From NCBI GenBank assembly GCA_014529385.2, contig CM043971.1, positions 95,717,882 through 95,781,881 of the forward strand: a DNA stretch of 64,000 bases, in the 5' to 3' direction. The position numbers and the translations under genes are program-made. This DNA comes from Adiantum capillus-veneris. Taxonomy: Eukaryota > Streptophyta > Polypodiopsida > Polypodiales > Pteridaceae. Under the pieces are notes generated by a model. The model was not told where the DNA came from. It searched no databases and saw only the letters and a program-made list of their open reading frames with translations. Below are positions 31,559-42,865 of the stretch, in pieces. The number at the start of each line of letters is the position of its first letter. Position 1 is the stretch's first letter.

Positions 31559-32810
31559 GTGGAGACTAAGTATAAGTCTTTGGCAAAGAAAGTGAAACCA
31601 GTGGCATTACCTCTACCAAAGGACTGTACAGATAAGATGGAACAAGCTGCTTTGCAACCTAGTCTTCGTGAGTTGAGCAAGATTGGGCATAAGTTTACAC
31701 ATGACACTTTGAAGGAGTTAAAGATTGGTTGCAAGGACAGTTTGATAGATGTTGAAAAAGTATGCTTTGAAGGAATGCTTACTAAACATGGAAAGGATTT
31801 TGCATTTGAGCCGCATGAGATAGGGTGTGTTGATCCATCCATTGTTTCTCCTATGTGATCTTCACTATCCCTCATGTACCTTGGAACTTGAGGCCTATTC
31901 TGGTTCCAAAGGCCCATTTTCCAAAACTCATTGAATTTCTTAATGAAAAGATCAAGATGGGTATCTTGGAGCCTTCTTGTGCTCCGTATTCAAACAAGTG
32001 GTTCACAATTTTGAAGAAAAATAGTTCTTTACGCTTTATCACGGGGGGATATTCACTAAGGGTTATTGTATGGTATCACGTGAGTGTACAATAGGGGGGT
32101 TTTCTAAGGCCAAATGGATACATTCTACATAGGAGGGTCCTGTATGTAGGGGTTAAAAAGGCAATTTTGTTGCACGTAGGTGGCGTCCCCCTATTACTAC
32201 TAGTGAATCCCCGTGCACTTTTTTCAGGATATGGAACCTGTAAATAAGGTGACAATCGGAAATGTGGGTGCAGGGCTAGTTGTAGATGAATTTACAGAGG
32301 CATTTGCAGGAAGGGAAATATATTCTATGGGAGATTTGTACTCAGGGTATGATCAATTCCAACTAGCAATGGAAAGAAGGGACCTGAATACCATGAGGGC
32401 ACCTTTGGGCCTGGTAAGGATGTGCACCTTACCTTAGGGAGCAACTAATTCAGTTGTGCATATAATGAATGGTATGAACGAAGTACTACGTGACTTCATA
32501 CCTCAAACTACCATGCCTTTCCTTGATGATGTGCCAATCAAAGGATGTGATATAAGAAGATATAGATGTGGCTCTAGACTCGAGGGTGTGCCACAAGTAT
32601 GTGGCAAACCATATCAATGATTGTGATAATATCTTGTCGAGGTTGGAAGAGGTGAACCTTACCTTGTCTGGCCAAAAGTCAGTGTCTAGTGTGAATGAAG
32701 TTCTTATTGTGGGACATATGTGTGGGCCATATGGTAGAAGGCCTTGTCTTGCAAAGATTGATGTAATTCAGAGAATGAAAGAGAAATGTATAAATGTCAC
32801 TAAGGTTTGA
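31559..32810 (+). pseudogene. G2 copy 1 reverse transcriptase
   Basis: The pre-RT segment (LPKDCTDKMEQAALQPSLRE) leads to RT: FTIPHVPWNLRPILVPKAHF, KMGILEPSCAPYSNKWF and LRFI. After the inserted segment come DMEPVNKVTIGNVGAGLVVD, REIYSMGDLYSGYDQFQLAM and RAPLGLVRMCTLP. The catalytic box PFLDD is visible at about 32518-32532, in a different frame from its neighbours. The thumb end reads VNEVLIVGHMCGPYGRRPCL. A stop follows TLP (32435) and another separates DYV from SRV near 32565. The catalytic Asp pair is intact, but the reading frame is not. Confidence 0.85.
32040..32224. mobile_element. Small inserted element in G2 RT (MITE-like)
   Basis: About 180 bp absent from the other G2 copy separate the RT codons for RFI and DME. 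The inner ends are inverted: CACGGGGGGATATTCACTA at 32040 and TAGTGAATCCCCGTG at 32201-32215. A further CACTTTTTTCAG follows before the RT resumes at GATATGG. No clean target duplication is visible, and the exact right boundary is ambiguous by about 9 bp. Confidence 0.6.
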
Positions 32811-33450
32811 AGGTTCTTGGGTGCATGCGTGTTTTATGTTATTTAGATTCCGCATTATGCACATTTAGCAGAGCCTTTGTATCAACTTTTGAGAAAGAAC
32901 CAAAAGTTTCAATGGGAAGAAATACATACACATTCCATGAGAAAATTAAAGAACTTGTTGCTTATGTCTCCAACTTTGAGAAAAGCAAACTATGAATGTG
33001 GAAGATAAGTAATTGTGACAGTGAATACTAGCCCCATAGGAATTGGATGGAAATTGGGCAAGATGATGATGATGGCAAGAGATATGTAGTGAGATTTGGA
33101 GCAAAGGTCCTAAGTGCTCACCAATGCTATTATCCACAGGTGAAAAGGGAATTATGGGGAGCAGTTACAGCCCTCAAATTTGATAAAGAGTATTTGATAG
33201 GTGCAAATGTAATAGTGGAGACTGATTGTCTACCTCTTCTTGGAATGATCACAAGCTGCTCAACTCCTGACATTGCTATGTTGAGATAGATTGCCTACAT
33301 AAAGTCCTTAAATCCATAATTGAAGCATACTATAGGGAAAGATAATCCAGTTGCGGATATTCTTTCAAGAGAAAGGTATGAAAATGAAGAAGACATGGTT
33401 ATCCAGGGCGATGATGTATGCACAAGGTTCTATAGTATCTCTCATTCCAA
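32807..33450 (+). pseudogene. G2 copy 1 RNase H
   Basis: The frames read LLRKNQKFQW (about 32890), VTVNTSPIGIGW-type sequence, then IGQDDDDGKRYVVRFGAKVL, YYPQVKRELWGAVTALKFDK and GANVIVETDCLPLLGMITSC. The pattern corresponds to the RNase H of gypsy elements, including the Glu of the ELW motif and the ETDCLPLL block (family: TDHKPL). Stops at 33288 and later interrupt it. PVADILSRERY near 33350 marks the end of the domain. Confidence 0.8.
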
Positions 33451-33544
33451 GGGTGATCATGTTTCTCTATGAAATTCACTTGAGTCATTTACAGAGGACC
33501 TATATAAAGGTGACTGGTTTCTCATTGGACGTTACCTGAGAACT

Positions 33545-34924
33545 TTGACAAGGCAAGAAGGGTGGTCTGATCAAGAGTTCAAAAGAATAACGAGAAAGGC
33601 CTATGGATACTTTTTGAAAGATGGGTACTTATGGAAGCGTCCAAAACAAAGAAATGGAATGCCGATGAGAGTCATGAATGATAAGGACGCTCAAAATGAG
33701 CTTATGAAAAATTTTCATGAGAGTCTTTATGCTGGACATAGAGGTGTAAGGGCCACCTTTACTAAAATGAAAGAGAGGTATTGGTGGAAAGGTATGTATC
33801 GAGATGTATCTCACTTTGTGGAGTCCTATGAAACGTGTCAAATGTATTCAAATGTACGTCATCGTGATGGGTTGCACCCTACTTACCCATTGGCCATGCA
33901 TTACAAATGGGTAGTAGATCTGGTTACAATGTCATTGGGCTTATGGAAAATGAGATACATAGTACTTGCACGAGAAGACTTAACCAACCAAGTTGAAGGT
34001 CGTGCTCTAAGAAAAAAAAGCACAAAGGGGTATGTAAGATCCTCTTGGATGATGTAATTAGCCGTTATGGATGTGTTGGGAAAATAACAACGGACAGGGG
34101 TGAGTTGGATGCTGACAAAGCAAGGGAGTTTTTCTCTAGGATGTGCATTAAACTTGCTCTCACTAGTACTGCATATAATCCTAAGGAAAATGGTAAATCA
34201 GAGCTTGGGCATCCTCCTATCATTAAAGCTTTGGCTAAGGCTTGAAAAGGTAATAAGGGAGAGTGGCCTAGGTTATTGCGTTATGTTTTATGGGCTGATC
34301 GTACAACTCATAGTTCGGTTACTAGTTGTATGCCTTTTGAGTTGATGTATGGTCAGAAACCTATAATTCCAATTGAGGATGTAATTCGCACATGGAATGT
34401 ATTACCTTGGGAAGATGGAATGAGTAGGTAAGACCTTCTTGCTTTGCGCATATAGCAGTTAGAAAAAAGCCCTCAAGATATTGAGAATGCAGTAGCACGA
34501 TTAAAAGATGCAAGGTTAAAGAAAAAAGGCAGATTTGATAAGAGGCATAGGCTCAAACCTAGATCTATTGAGGAAAGGTGATTGGGTGTTGGTGTATGAA
34601 ATTAGTCTTGAAAACCAACATTCAACAATAAGAAATCTTTCAAAGAGATGGTTTGGTACTTATGTGGTTCAGCATGTAGATGGGAATGCAACTTATACCT
34701 TGCATGAATTAGATGGGACAAAATTGAAGATTCCCATTGCAGGGCAAAGAATCAAGTTATTCAAAAGAAGAGGTGATACAGATCCCTTTGATTCACATGA
34801 AAGTCAGAATGAAGGCTCAGATGAAAATGTTATGGATGTGGATGATGAGCGAGAGGATGATGCGTTAGAATTTGTGGGAAGTGATGATGAGATTGATATG
34901 TATGTTGACTTAAATGAAGACTGA
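33545..34924 (+). pseudogene. G2 copy 1 integrase and C-terminal tail
   Basis: A 170-residue frame (33545-34054) has the zinc-binding domain (HESLYAGHRGVRATFTKMKE followed by YETCQMYSN; HHCC with one position altered). It ends in VCKILLDDV-like sequence in the next frame. The catalytic core resumes at 34045 (SRYGCVGKITTDRGELD, with the second catalytic Asp in TDRG) and YNPKENGKSELGH, where the third acidic residue is expected. Breaks occur near 34240 and 34430. The tail (34535-34924) reads GDWVLVYEISLENQHSTIRN, RWFGTYVVQHVD and HELDGTKLKIPIAGQRIKLF, then an acidic end. That tail is a typical post-integrase beta-barrel-like region. Confidence 0.85.
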
Positions 34925-35984
34925 ACCTGCAAAAGATATATGTGGCACATGTCGGAGGATGTGCAGGTTTAGAGGGGTTAGATTTCATGCCGTGGCACAT
35001 GCATAATGTGAAAACTAAAATATCTACCTCACTCTCAATGCTTTTGTTATGTGGGATCGAATGCTATAATGTACATATTGTGATATATGTGAGAATAGAT
35101 GCCACGATTGTAGTCTTGTACATACCTTGCCGGGCGGGCAAGGCCGCAGATGTGGCACTATGACATGCTTTTGAACATAAATATATTCCTAATTTTCTTT
35201 AGGAATGTACAAATGTCAAGTGCTTCGAAGTGGCACGCTCGTTTTTCCTAGAAAGTTCAATGTAGTCGATATTGGCCAAAAATAGCAGGTTTCGTGCGCG
35301 GGCATAAAAGACATGTCCAAAGTGTTTACCAAGTGGAAAAGTGAGTTTCAACATGAAATTTGAGCCCAATGGATTTTTCCACAAATTTAGCGAATTTTCC
35401 CAGCTCGTTTGGGCTTTTTACGGACAAAAAGGAGCATTTTTGGGCTAAAAATGGCTAAAAATGATCAAAAATAGTTTAAAAATAGCTCAAAATGCCACAT
35501 CAACGATGTTTCCGTCGTTTCCTAATATGTGTGGAAAATTTTAGAGCCAATAATGAGCTCATTTAGGCACATGATCAAGGAGGTACATCCATTCCTTTAC
35601 AGGGTGCTAGTGCAGTCCCATGGTGCTTCCACTACATGGTTGAGGCTGTGAGGCCTCCAATTAGGGTTTCCCCTCCTCAAATAAATACTTGGGCTTCTCC
35701 AATGAAGTATTGAAGCTTTCATGAAATAGTCACGACGAAGAATCAAAGAATATATTTAGGGTTTTTAACAGGTCGAATGAGCACTGCATATGTGCAATTG
35801 GGAGCGAGGCTACACCTAATCATCACACACACAAGAGTTTTGAGTTAATCTTGGTTCTTTTTCAAAGCAGAGCTTTCATGGATGGAATTTTTTTCCTTTT
35901 TAGTGTGTTTTTAGCTTCAAATCATCTACGCCTTGTTTGATTTTGCTACAAATCCTCATAGTCAGAGGCACGACGCTTTCCTAG
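34925..35984 (+). repeat. Probable 3' LTR / non-coding tail of G2 copy 1
   Basis: One kilobase without coding sequence lies between the two convergent G2 copies. It follows the G2 stop codon directly and ends near TTTCCTAGTCA (35984), where G2 copy 2 integrase begins abruptly on the other strand. Purine-rich TTTAGAGGGGTTAG at about 34969 could be the polypurine tract. No second LTR is available for comparison, so the boundaries are guesses. Confidence 0.35.
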
Positions 35985-36833
35985 TCACACTACACACTTC
36001 TTGACACCGTTTTGCCAATGTAGTACATGAGGAATTGTTTCTTCAATTGGCATCATTGGCTTTTGACCATACATCAGGTTGGGAGGCATATAGCCAATTA
36101 CTAAGCTATGTGTTGTATGATCATCCCATAAAGCATATGGCAACAATTTTGGCCACTCACCAACTCTCCATGTGCAAGCCTTGCCCAAAGCTTTGATGAT
36201 ACGAGGATGCCCTCTTTCAGTGTTTTGATTGCCTTCAGGGTTGTAAGCTGCACTAAGAGAAATATTGATTCCTAATCTAGAAAAGAACACCCTTGCTTCC
36301 TTGGCATCCCGGTCACCTCTATCTGCATTGATCTTTCCCACACAACCATAACGATAAATCACCTCATCAAGAAGGAATTTACATACAGATTCCGTGGTTT
36401 TTTCTCTCAATGCTTTCCCTTCAACCTAGTTAGTTAGGTCCCCTTGTGTAAGAACTAATTATCTCCTCTGCTAGAGTCCTAAAGGCATTGTGACTAGATC
36501 CACAACGCATTTATAGTGCGTGGATATGTAGGGTGAAATCCATCACGATGTCGAACATTTGAATTTATTTGACAAGTTACACGACTCTACAAATTGAGAT
36601 ACATATTTATACATACCCTTCCACCAGTATTTTTCTTTCAACTTAAATAAGGTTGCACACACACCCCTATGTCAATCCCATAGACTCTCATAAAAATATG
36701 TCATGAGATTTACTTGCGTCTCTTTTTTACATATCACCATTTGTGGTGTAACACCCTTTTGTTTAGGATGCTTCAACAAGTAACCATCTCTCAAAAAGTA
36801 CCCATATGCTTTCTTATGTATCCTCTTGAATTC
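35985..36833 (-). pseudogene. G2 copy 2 integrase
   Basis: The frame 36410-35985 covers the catalytic core: VIYRYGCVGKINADRGDRDA, where NADRG stands for the usual T-x-DRG with the Asp kept. It goes on with SLSAAYNPEGNQNTERGHPR and LPYALWDDHTTHSLVIGYMP, then LMYGQKPMMPIEETI. Upstream (36411-36833) the zinc-finger part survives only as scattered similarity with stops. The C-terminal tail seen in copy 1 is missing, cut at 35985. Confidence 0.82.
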
Positions 36834-37548
36834 TTATTCAGACCAACCATCCTGTTTTGTTAGAGTACTCAAGTAGCTTCCAATAAGAATCCAATCATCT
36901 TCATAAACCTCGTTCAAGAACAATTGAAGTGGATTAGTCATGCAGACATTGTTACCTTTGACATGAGAGAAACAATAGAACTTTGTGCCCACATCATCTC
37001 CCTCATCAATTGTATGTGACTCATCTTCATACCTTGCCCTTGATAGCATATGTGCCACTGTATTTTATTTACCTACAGTGTGCTTAAATCGGGACTTAAG
37101 AAATTAATGTAGACAATCCACTGCAACATAACAATGTTTAGCATTGAGCAGCTTGTAATCATCCCAAGAACTGGTAGACAATCTATTTCTACAACAACAT
37201 ATGTACCAATAAGGTACTCTTTTCCATTTTTTAAGGCTGTAACCATAACCCATAACTCTATCTTTATATGTGGATAGTTTCTTTGGTGAGCATTCAGTAC
37301 CTTTGCTCCAAATCTCACCACATACTTGTGTCCTTCTTCATCATCTTGCCCTATTGCCCATCCAATTCCTATAGGACTAGTATCTACTATCACAATTACT
37401 AGAATTTTACACTCATATTCTACCTTTATGAAGGTTGGTGCTAATTCAATAAACTCCGTTATCTTTTTTCCTGGCTTTTACATGTGCTTTTGTCCATTTA
37501 AACTTTTGTTTCTTTCAATGCAATTGATAAAGAGGATCAACTACACAT
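36834..37548 (-). pseudogene. G2 copy 2 RNase H
   Basis: The minus frames read DPLYQLH (next to the G1 insertion), then KAHVKARKKITEFIELAPTF, DTSPIGIGWAIGQDDEEGHK and YVVRFGAKVLNAHQRNYPHI. IGTYVVVEIDCLPVLGMITS follows to about 37073. The next frame (37058-36834) begins MAHMLSRARYEDESHTIDEG and ends QDGWSE. The RNase H acidic residues are mostly recognisable, but stops separate the pieces. Confidence 0.82.
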
Positions 37549-38804
37549 TGTTAGCGTGCAAACAAGAAGGAAAATGAGAGCCTCTATAGTCTTGCACACA
37601 CCACACCGTCGGAAGGAAACACCATAAAGCTACGAAAAACACCTATGACGAACACCTATAAAGTTGGGCGGAAACAGCTCTAACCCAAACCATGAATAAA
37701 ATTGTTGAAAACCAAGACCATAAAGATGAAGCTCGTGTTGTGTAGACCTCCGCAGAGTATCCATATGCTTGATTCCGACAACAAACGAGAGAGTTACAAG
37801 CTTTCGAAGTTGGGGTATCTCTCAAAAGCTCCAAAAAAGCTAGTCTCTGTTAGGAAAAAGGGTGTGCAGGGAATTGCAGCTATTAAAGGGGGATTTTTTT
37901 TGGCTATTATCCCAAGGGATTCTCTCTCTCCTCTTAGCCGACATGGTTCTCTGCTTGGGCACATTTTAATTGGTCCAATTTTGGCCTTTTTTGGGTCAAA
38001 AATGAGCTGTCGTTGACCATTTGACCAAGGAATGAGGTGGGGGCAAGTGTCCCGGGACCAAAAAGATGGCCAGGCGCTTGTCCACGCAGTGGGAACTAAA
38101 AATGGGCACCCTTCCCTCCCCCAAAGTCCACAAGCCCTCACAAGCAAGGCAAGGAAGCTCCATTAGCTCCTTTGATACATCCTTAGGGGGTACCCACTCC
38201 CCCCCTTATACCCTCCAATTTCCACTTTCTCCCCCCCATGTGGGATTACTCCATTGCCACTTGGAATCATCCTCCAAGCTTCCCAACTTCCCCAAAAATT
38301 CCCAGCTTCTCCCAAAGCATGAGAGGACTTCTTGGACAATTTTCCTCGAGGCATACCTTGTTGCTCCGGTCACCAAATGACGTACCGTAACACACGGCTC
38401 GAAGCCCATCACCTCGGCTATCTGCAAAAATATAAAACTCCAGAATTTATAATCTTAGACTCCCAAGTGAGCCTAGTTTCCCTTCTCGCATGCACTTGTA
38501 ATTACCTTCTAAGTTGAGACCACCCGCTTCGGATGCTCATAACTCATGATGTACAAGTCCGATTCACAAGCTATAAAGCACGGCTGAAAATACTTATTAA
38601 AAACCATATTTTGGAGTCGTGAACAACCCAAAACATCAGCATTCAAGCTTGGAAAAATCACACCTTTGTACCTGAATTCTTACAAGGCCACTTCCAAAAC
38701 TTGCAGGGTTATGTACACATATATACATGAGGCTAGTGGGCAAGATTTTTGGCATGACTTAGTGACTTCATGCTTATCCAAAAAATTCCTGCTTTAGCTT
38801 GCCA
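37549..38804 (-). repeat. G1 copy 3 3' LTR (1256 bp)
   Basis: On the minus strand it runs from TGGCAAGCTAAAGC (38804) to TTGCACGCTAACA (37549). The first bases of the other G1 LTRs are TGTCAAGC; here one base differs. A polypurine tract AGGCAAGGGGGGGT precedes it. The conserved TATA-like ATATATG lies near 38725. Confidence 0.9.
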
Positions 38805-38824
38805 ACCCCCCCTTGCCTGCTTAG

Positions 38825-41201
38825 TCATTCATCACAAGCAGAGGTGTCTAGGGTGAACAACTGCTGCATTTCATCCCCAAAAACCTCATCCACATTTTCA
38901 AATGTCTCTACATTGTCTTCTTCTATTGATAGCATTTCATTATTCACAATTGTCATCAAACGTGCCAAATATTTCTTCAATCTATAACCATTGACAGGAT
39001 ATTTATGATGTGCACCATTCAAGTCTGCCAACTGATATGTGCCATTTTCAAATTTGTTTAAAACAATAAAAGGACCTTCCCATTTGATTTGAAACTTCTT
39101 TTGAAAGGTATTGTCCAACTTACTATTGTAGGGCAACACCAAATCACCCTTCTCAATTTTTTTATCCTCCACGCATTCATTGGCTTTTAGTTGAGCCTTC
39201 CTTGACATTTCCTCATAGTAGCTCAAAGCTAAAACTCTATCCAATTGCAAGAATTGTAAATCCAATAACCTTTTCTGCCATGCATTTGTTCACTCCTCAT
39301 CTTCCAATGACAACAATTTGCATGAGAGCAGGAATTTCCACTTCAATTGGCAATAAAGATTCCTTGCCATAAACCAAGTGGTAAGGGGAAAATCCTGTGA
39401 TCGTTTTGTTAGCAGTTCTGTAGGCCCATAACGCACAAGGAAACTTTGAATCCCAAGTTTTCCCATGTGTCTGCATCATCTTTGTCAAGATCTTTACCAA
39501 CTCTCCATTGAATATTTCGTTAAGACCATTGCATTGTGGATAATAGGGAGAACTGTACCTATGCTCTATATTGAGCTTTTCGCATAAGAAATCAAACAGT
39601 TCTCCTCTAAATCCTGGTCTTGTATCAAAAAGTAGCTCTAGTGGCACACCAAATTTGCAACATATGTACTCATAAACAAATTTTCCCATCTCTTTACTGG
39701 TAATCTGTTTGATAGCCTTGGCTTTTGCCCATCGTGACAAATAATCCACTTCTGTCAAGATGTAAGCATTTCTTTTGCTAGTCATAGGTAAGGGTCCGAT
39801 AGCATCAAGACCCCATTTTTTAAATACATCAAAGGCTAAAATAGTCTTTCGCAATTCAGGCTTCAAAATTCTCTTTCCCATCCTCTGACAAGGCAAACAT
39901 GACTTGTACCAATGATTAACATCTCGTTGAATACTCGGCCATATGTAACCTTCTTGCAAGACCTTATGCAACATGATCTTCATAACAAAATGGCCTCCAC
40001 AAGATCGCTCATGATTTTCTTCTAGGATTTTGTAAATTTCCTCTTTCCAAGGCACATGACGCAAAACCAAATCACCTCCTTTCATGTAACGTACATCATT
40101 AAGCATTTTGTATTTCCTGGCTTTTCTTATGAACGCATACTTTTTAGAAGACGATAAACCTTCAGGTAGAGCACTTGCCAATAGAAAATCCACTTCCTTT
40201 GATAAGGTTTCCCTCACACGATATAGAGGCGCATTTTCCTTTCCCACAAACACACAAGTTATCATCTCGTGGGCAGCATCATGAGATTCTTCATTTAGAG
40301 ACCTCTCGATATGCTGCAAAATCCATGCTTCAAGATTTTTGAGCAATGCTTTCACTTTGAAGCATAAATTTTTCAGTTTAGGGTTCTTATTTTTCCATAC
40401 TCCCAACACTTGCTTCACAACCAACAAAGCATCTCCTTTGATTTGCAAGCGTCTAATTCCCAATTGTAAGAAAATATGCAAACCACCTTCAAGAGCCATG
40501 TATTCTGCTTCATTGTTACTTTTGGCATCAAGTTTCAATCCTTGCTTCCTCATAAGCTTTCCTTGTGCATCATAAATAACAATGCCTCCTGAAGCAGCAT
40601 CATGATTTCTTTGATAAGAACCATCGAAGTATAATAGTGAAGCATTAGGGATGGCAAGAGTCTTGACTTCCTTCTTTCGGACCACCTCTTCTTTAACCAA
40701 AACCGGAGTATCCTTATAAGTGAGAAGATTTTCCAGGGTAGTCCGAGTACTTTCCTCTACCAAAAAGGTGAACTGAAACTTCTGAAGCTCAATAACCCAT
40801 TTCATCACTGTTTTTGATATCTTCAAATTATTAAAGAGCTGCAAAAACAATGAATGACTAGTGAGGAAAGTGAATGACTTTTGCAGCAAGTAGTGTCTGA
40901 ATCGTCTACAAGCATAAACCATACTGGTCATCACCAATTCAATTTCCAAAAAATCTCTTTCATGAGGAGTCTTTACTCTTCTAGCATAATGAACAGGCTT
41001 CATATACTGAGATTCCTTCCCCCTTTGTAATAACATATCCCCGATAGCATCATCTCCCACTGATGGGTTAACATAGAACTCCTTTTTCCAATCAGGGGCC
41101 TGCATAATGGGGAGCGTACTCAAAACCTCTTTAACTCTGTCAAAAACCTCATCATAGTCATGAGACCATTCTAAAGGATCATTCTTGACTGTTTGTTGCA
41201 A
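38825..41201 (-). CDS. G1 copy 3 polyprotein: RNase H, second RNase H, integrase
   Basis: This holds the longest open frame in the window, 634 residues (41201-39297), followed by a frame of 146 residues (39265-38825). Residues about 1-130 are the first RNase H (EFYVNPSVGDDAIGDMLLQR, THERDFLEIELVMTSM-type block, FRHYLLQKSFTFLTSHS). Residues about 190-290 are the archaeal-like RNase H (SLLYFDGSYQRNHDAASGGI, NNEAEYMALEGGLHIF, QIKGDALLVVKQVLG). Residues about 390-460 are the zinc finger (NHERSCGGHF, CLPCQRMG). Residues about 470-620 are the integrase core, in which the usual DRG box reads FDTRPGF and NGLNEIFNGE keeps the Glu. The tail reads KGDLVLPYNSKLDN and VNGYRLKKYLARLM. It is uninterrupted over three domains, with a frameshift near 39290. 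Confidence 0.88.
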
Positions 41202-41213
41202 TGGATATAATAG

Positions 41214-42346
41214 CTACGATGCCAAGGGTATGAAGAGAGACAGATATTTAACTTTTTGTATGAAAGTGGCCAACTCTTTAGTATCTTGTGGAGATGACAG
41301 TAACAGCAAAGCCTCCACTTTCTCTGGGTCTGCTTCAATCCCATTTTCTGAAATAACATGCCCAAGAAGCTTCACCCGTGGCTGTGTCAAATGATATTTT
41401 TTAGGGTTTAGCTGACCCCCGCATTCATCATACCATGCAAAAGTCATTTCAAGCTTTTGAACATGCTCTTTTCTTGAACTGTATACACAAAGACATGGTA
41501 TCTTTCAAAACCATCTACTGCATCTAGCAATTGATCAATAAAAGGCAAAGGGTAAGGATCTTTCTTGGTCAGCGCATTTAGTAGCTTTTAATCAACATAA
41601 ACACTCCAACACCCATCTTTCTTTGGGGTGACTACTACATGGCTCACCCATTCAGCATTATCCACTGGCACAATGAACCATACATCCAAAAGCTTATCCA
41701 CTTCTTCCTTTAAAGAATTCATCTATTCCTTACCCATCCTTCTTAATTTTTGTCGTATTGTCTTTGCTCCTTCAACTAGCTCAATCTTCACAGGATCCCC
41801 AACAAAACCCCTTATTTCCTGATATGAGGTAATGAAAAAGTTTGAAAACCTATCCAACATTGCTAAGTACTCCCTTCTTTCTCCTTGTGTCCAATCAATA
41901 CTCAACATATTTTGAATCAACTCTTTCTTCACTGGTAGTTCCTGTTTAGGTTGCATCAACTCTTCAAGTTGCTCTAAATGGCTTGAAGCATTTATATTCC
42001 CTGATATTTGCAACACTACACTAATTTCTTTTTGCTCTTCATCCAACAACAAGAATGACACTTCACCTTCACCACTGGAACTCGAAGTAGTGCTACTTTT
42101 TGAGTCTTCAGAACTATCATCACTGGTAGTTTCAAACTCATCATTCTCACTCACATCTTCAAGTGCCATAGGCTGTTTAGTAGTCATATGAAACACTCTC
42201 TTTTCACCCTTCTTCTCATACACACCAATTGTGCCCTTGCACCAATCTTGCACGGCACCCACAGCTCTCAACCAAGGTCGTCCCAAAATGAGAGGAAAGG
42301 CTCCCAGACCAGCTGGCATAACATGAAAGTTTACCATAACCTTCAC
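41214..42346 (-). pseudogene. G1 copy 3 reverse transcriptase with the core deleted
   Basis: The linker frame (42346-41723) ends KLRRMGKE, and RT then reads DVWFIVPVDNAEWVSHVVVT-like sequence with stops. Near 41495 sequence matching the RT start (AVDGFERY) jumps directly to VYSSRKEHVQKLEMTFAWYD. Compared with G1 copy 1 this skips about 230 bp that include the catalytic Asp-Asp box. The distal part (41447-41214) reads LNPKKYHLTQPRVKLLGHVI and ADPEKVEALLLLSSPQDTKE. With the active site gone the element cannot reverse transcribe itself. Confidence 0.85.
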
Positions 42347-42347
42347 G

Positions 42348-42740
42348 TTAAAGACTTCGACTTACAATTTTTTGATCATTCCCAAACATTTTCCAAATCC
42401 GAAACCCAGAACTTCCACATGTAATGAGACCCAATCTCTTGACACATGATTGTGTGATCACACAAACTTGAGCACCTCCATCAATGTAGGCTTCTCCCAT
42501 GCCCACACATTTGTGCCAAGCATTCACCACAGGAAAGATGTCGGGTAACTCTCCCACAGACAACACTTTCACTTGTCCATGCTTTGGCTCTCTCTCTAGA
42601 TTCACTAATGACTTCCATTGCCTTTTAAGTTTGGGCACCATATTCATCAACTGTCCAAAATTACAATCTACTTTCCTCCCAATCGGGTCTTCCTTTAAAC
42701 TATAAGTTGTTTGGCCTTCTCCCAACGGTAAATCCGCCAC
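42348..42740 (-). CDS. G1 copy 3 protease region
   Basis: A 130-residue frame begins MADLPLGEGQTTYSLKEDPI, passes through NFGQLMNMVPKLKRQWKSLV and reaches the active-site stretch GMGEAYIDGGAQVCVITQSC. Asp-Gly-Gly replaces the canonical Asp-Ser/Thr-Gly of retropepsins; because copy 2 has the same, it appears to be a family trait and not a random mutation. A flap-like segment follows in the next frame (FHVMPAGLGAFPLILGRPWL, 42346 onward), matching the I-L-G-R/Q-P-W-L signature at the end of gypsy proteases. Confidence 0.78.
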   Translation of the reverse strand: MADLPLGEGQTTYSLKEDPIGRKVDCNFGQLMNMVPKLKRQWKSLVNLEREPKHGQVKVLSVGELPDIFPVVNAWHKCVGMGEAYIDGGAQVCVITQSCVKRLGLITCGSSGFRIWKMFGNDQKIVSRSL

Positions 42741-42865
42741 TTCAAATCATCTAAGATGCTTTCTCTTTCTCTTCGCTTTTGCATCTTCACCCTCTTTCTC
42801 CTTCCCTTTCTTCCTGCTAGGCCCTGGTGCTGCATAGCCTTCCCTCTCTCTTTTTCCTACTGGCA

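Larger units (their letters stand above)
31540..34924 (+). mobile_element. Ty3/gypsy element, family G2 copy 1 (plus strand), 5'-truncated
   Basis: RT, RNase H, integrase and a C-terminal tail follow in order on the plus strand. The convergent copy at 35985-48836 is of the same family. Gag and protease are missing: the sequence begins at the region just before RT (ETKYKSLAKKVKP). Numerous stops and a 180-bp insertion in RT make it defective. It has one RNase H, unlike G1. Confidence 0.88.
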
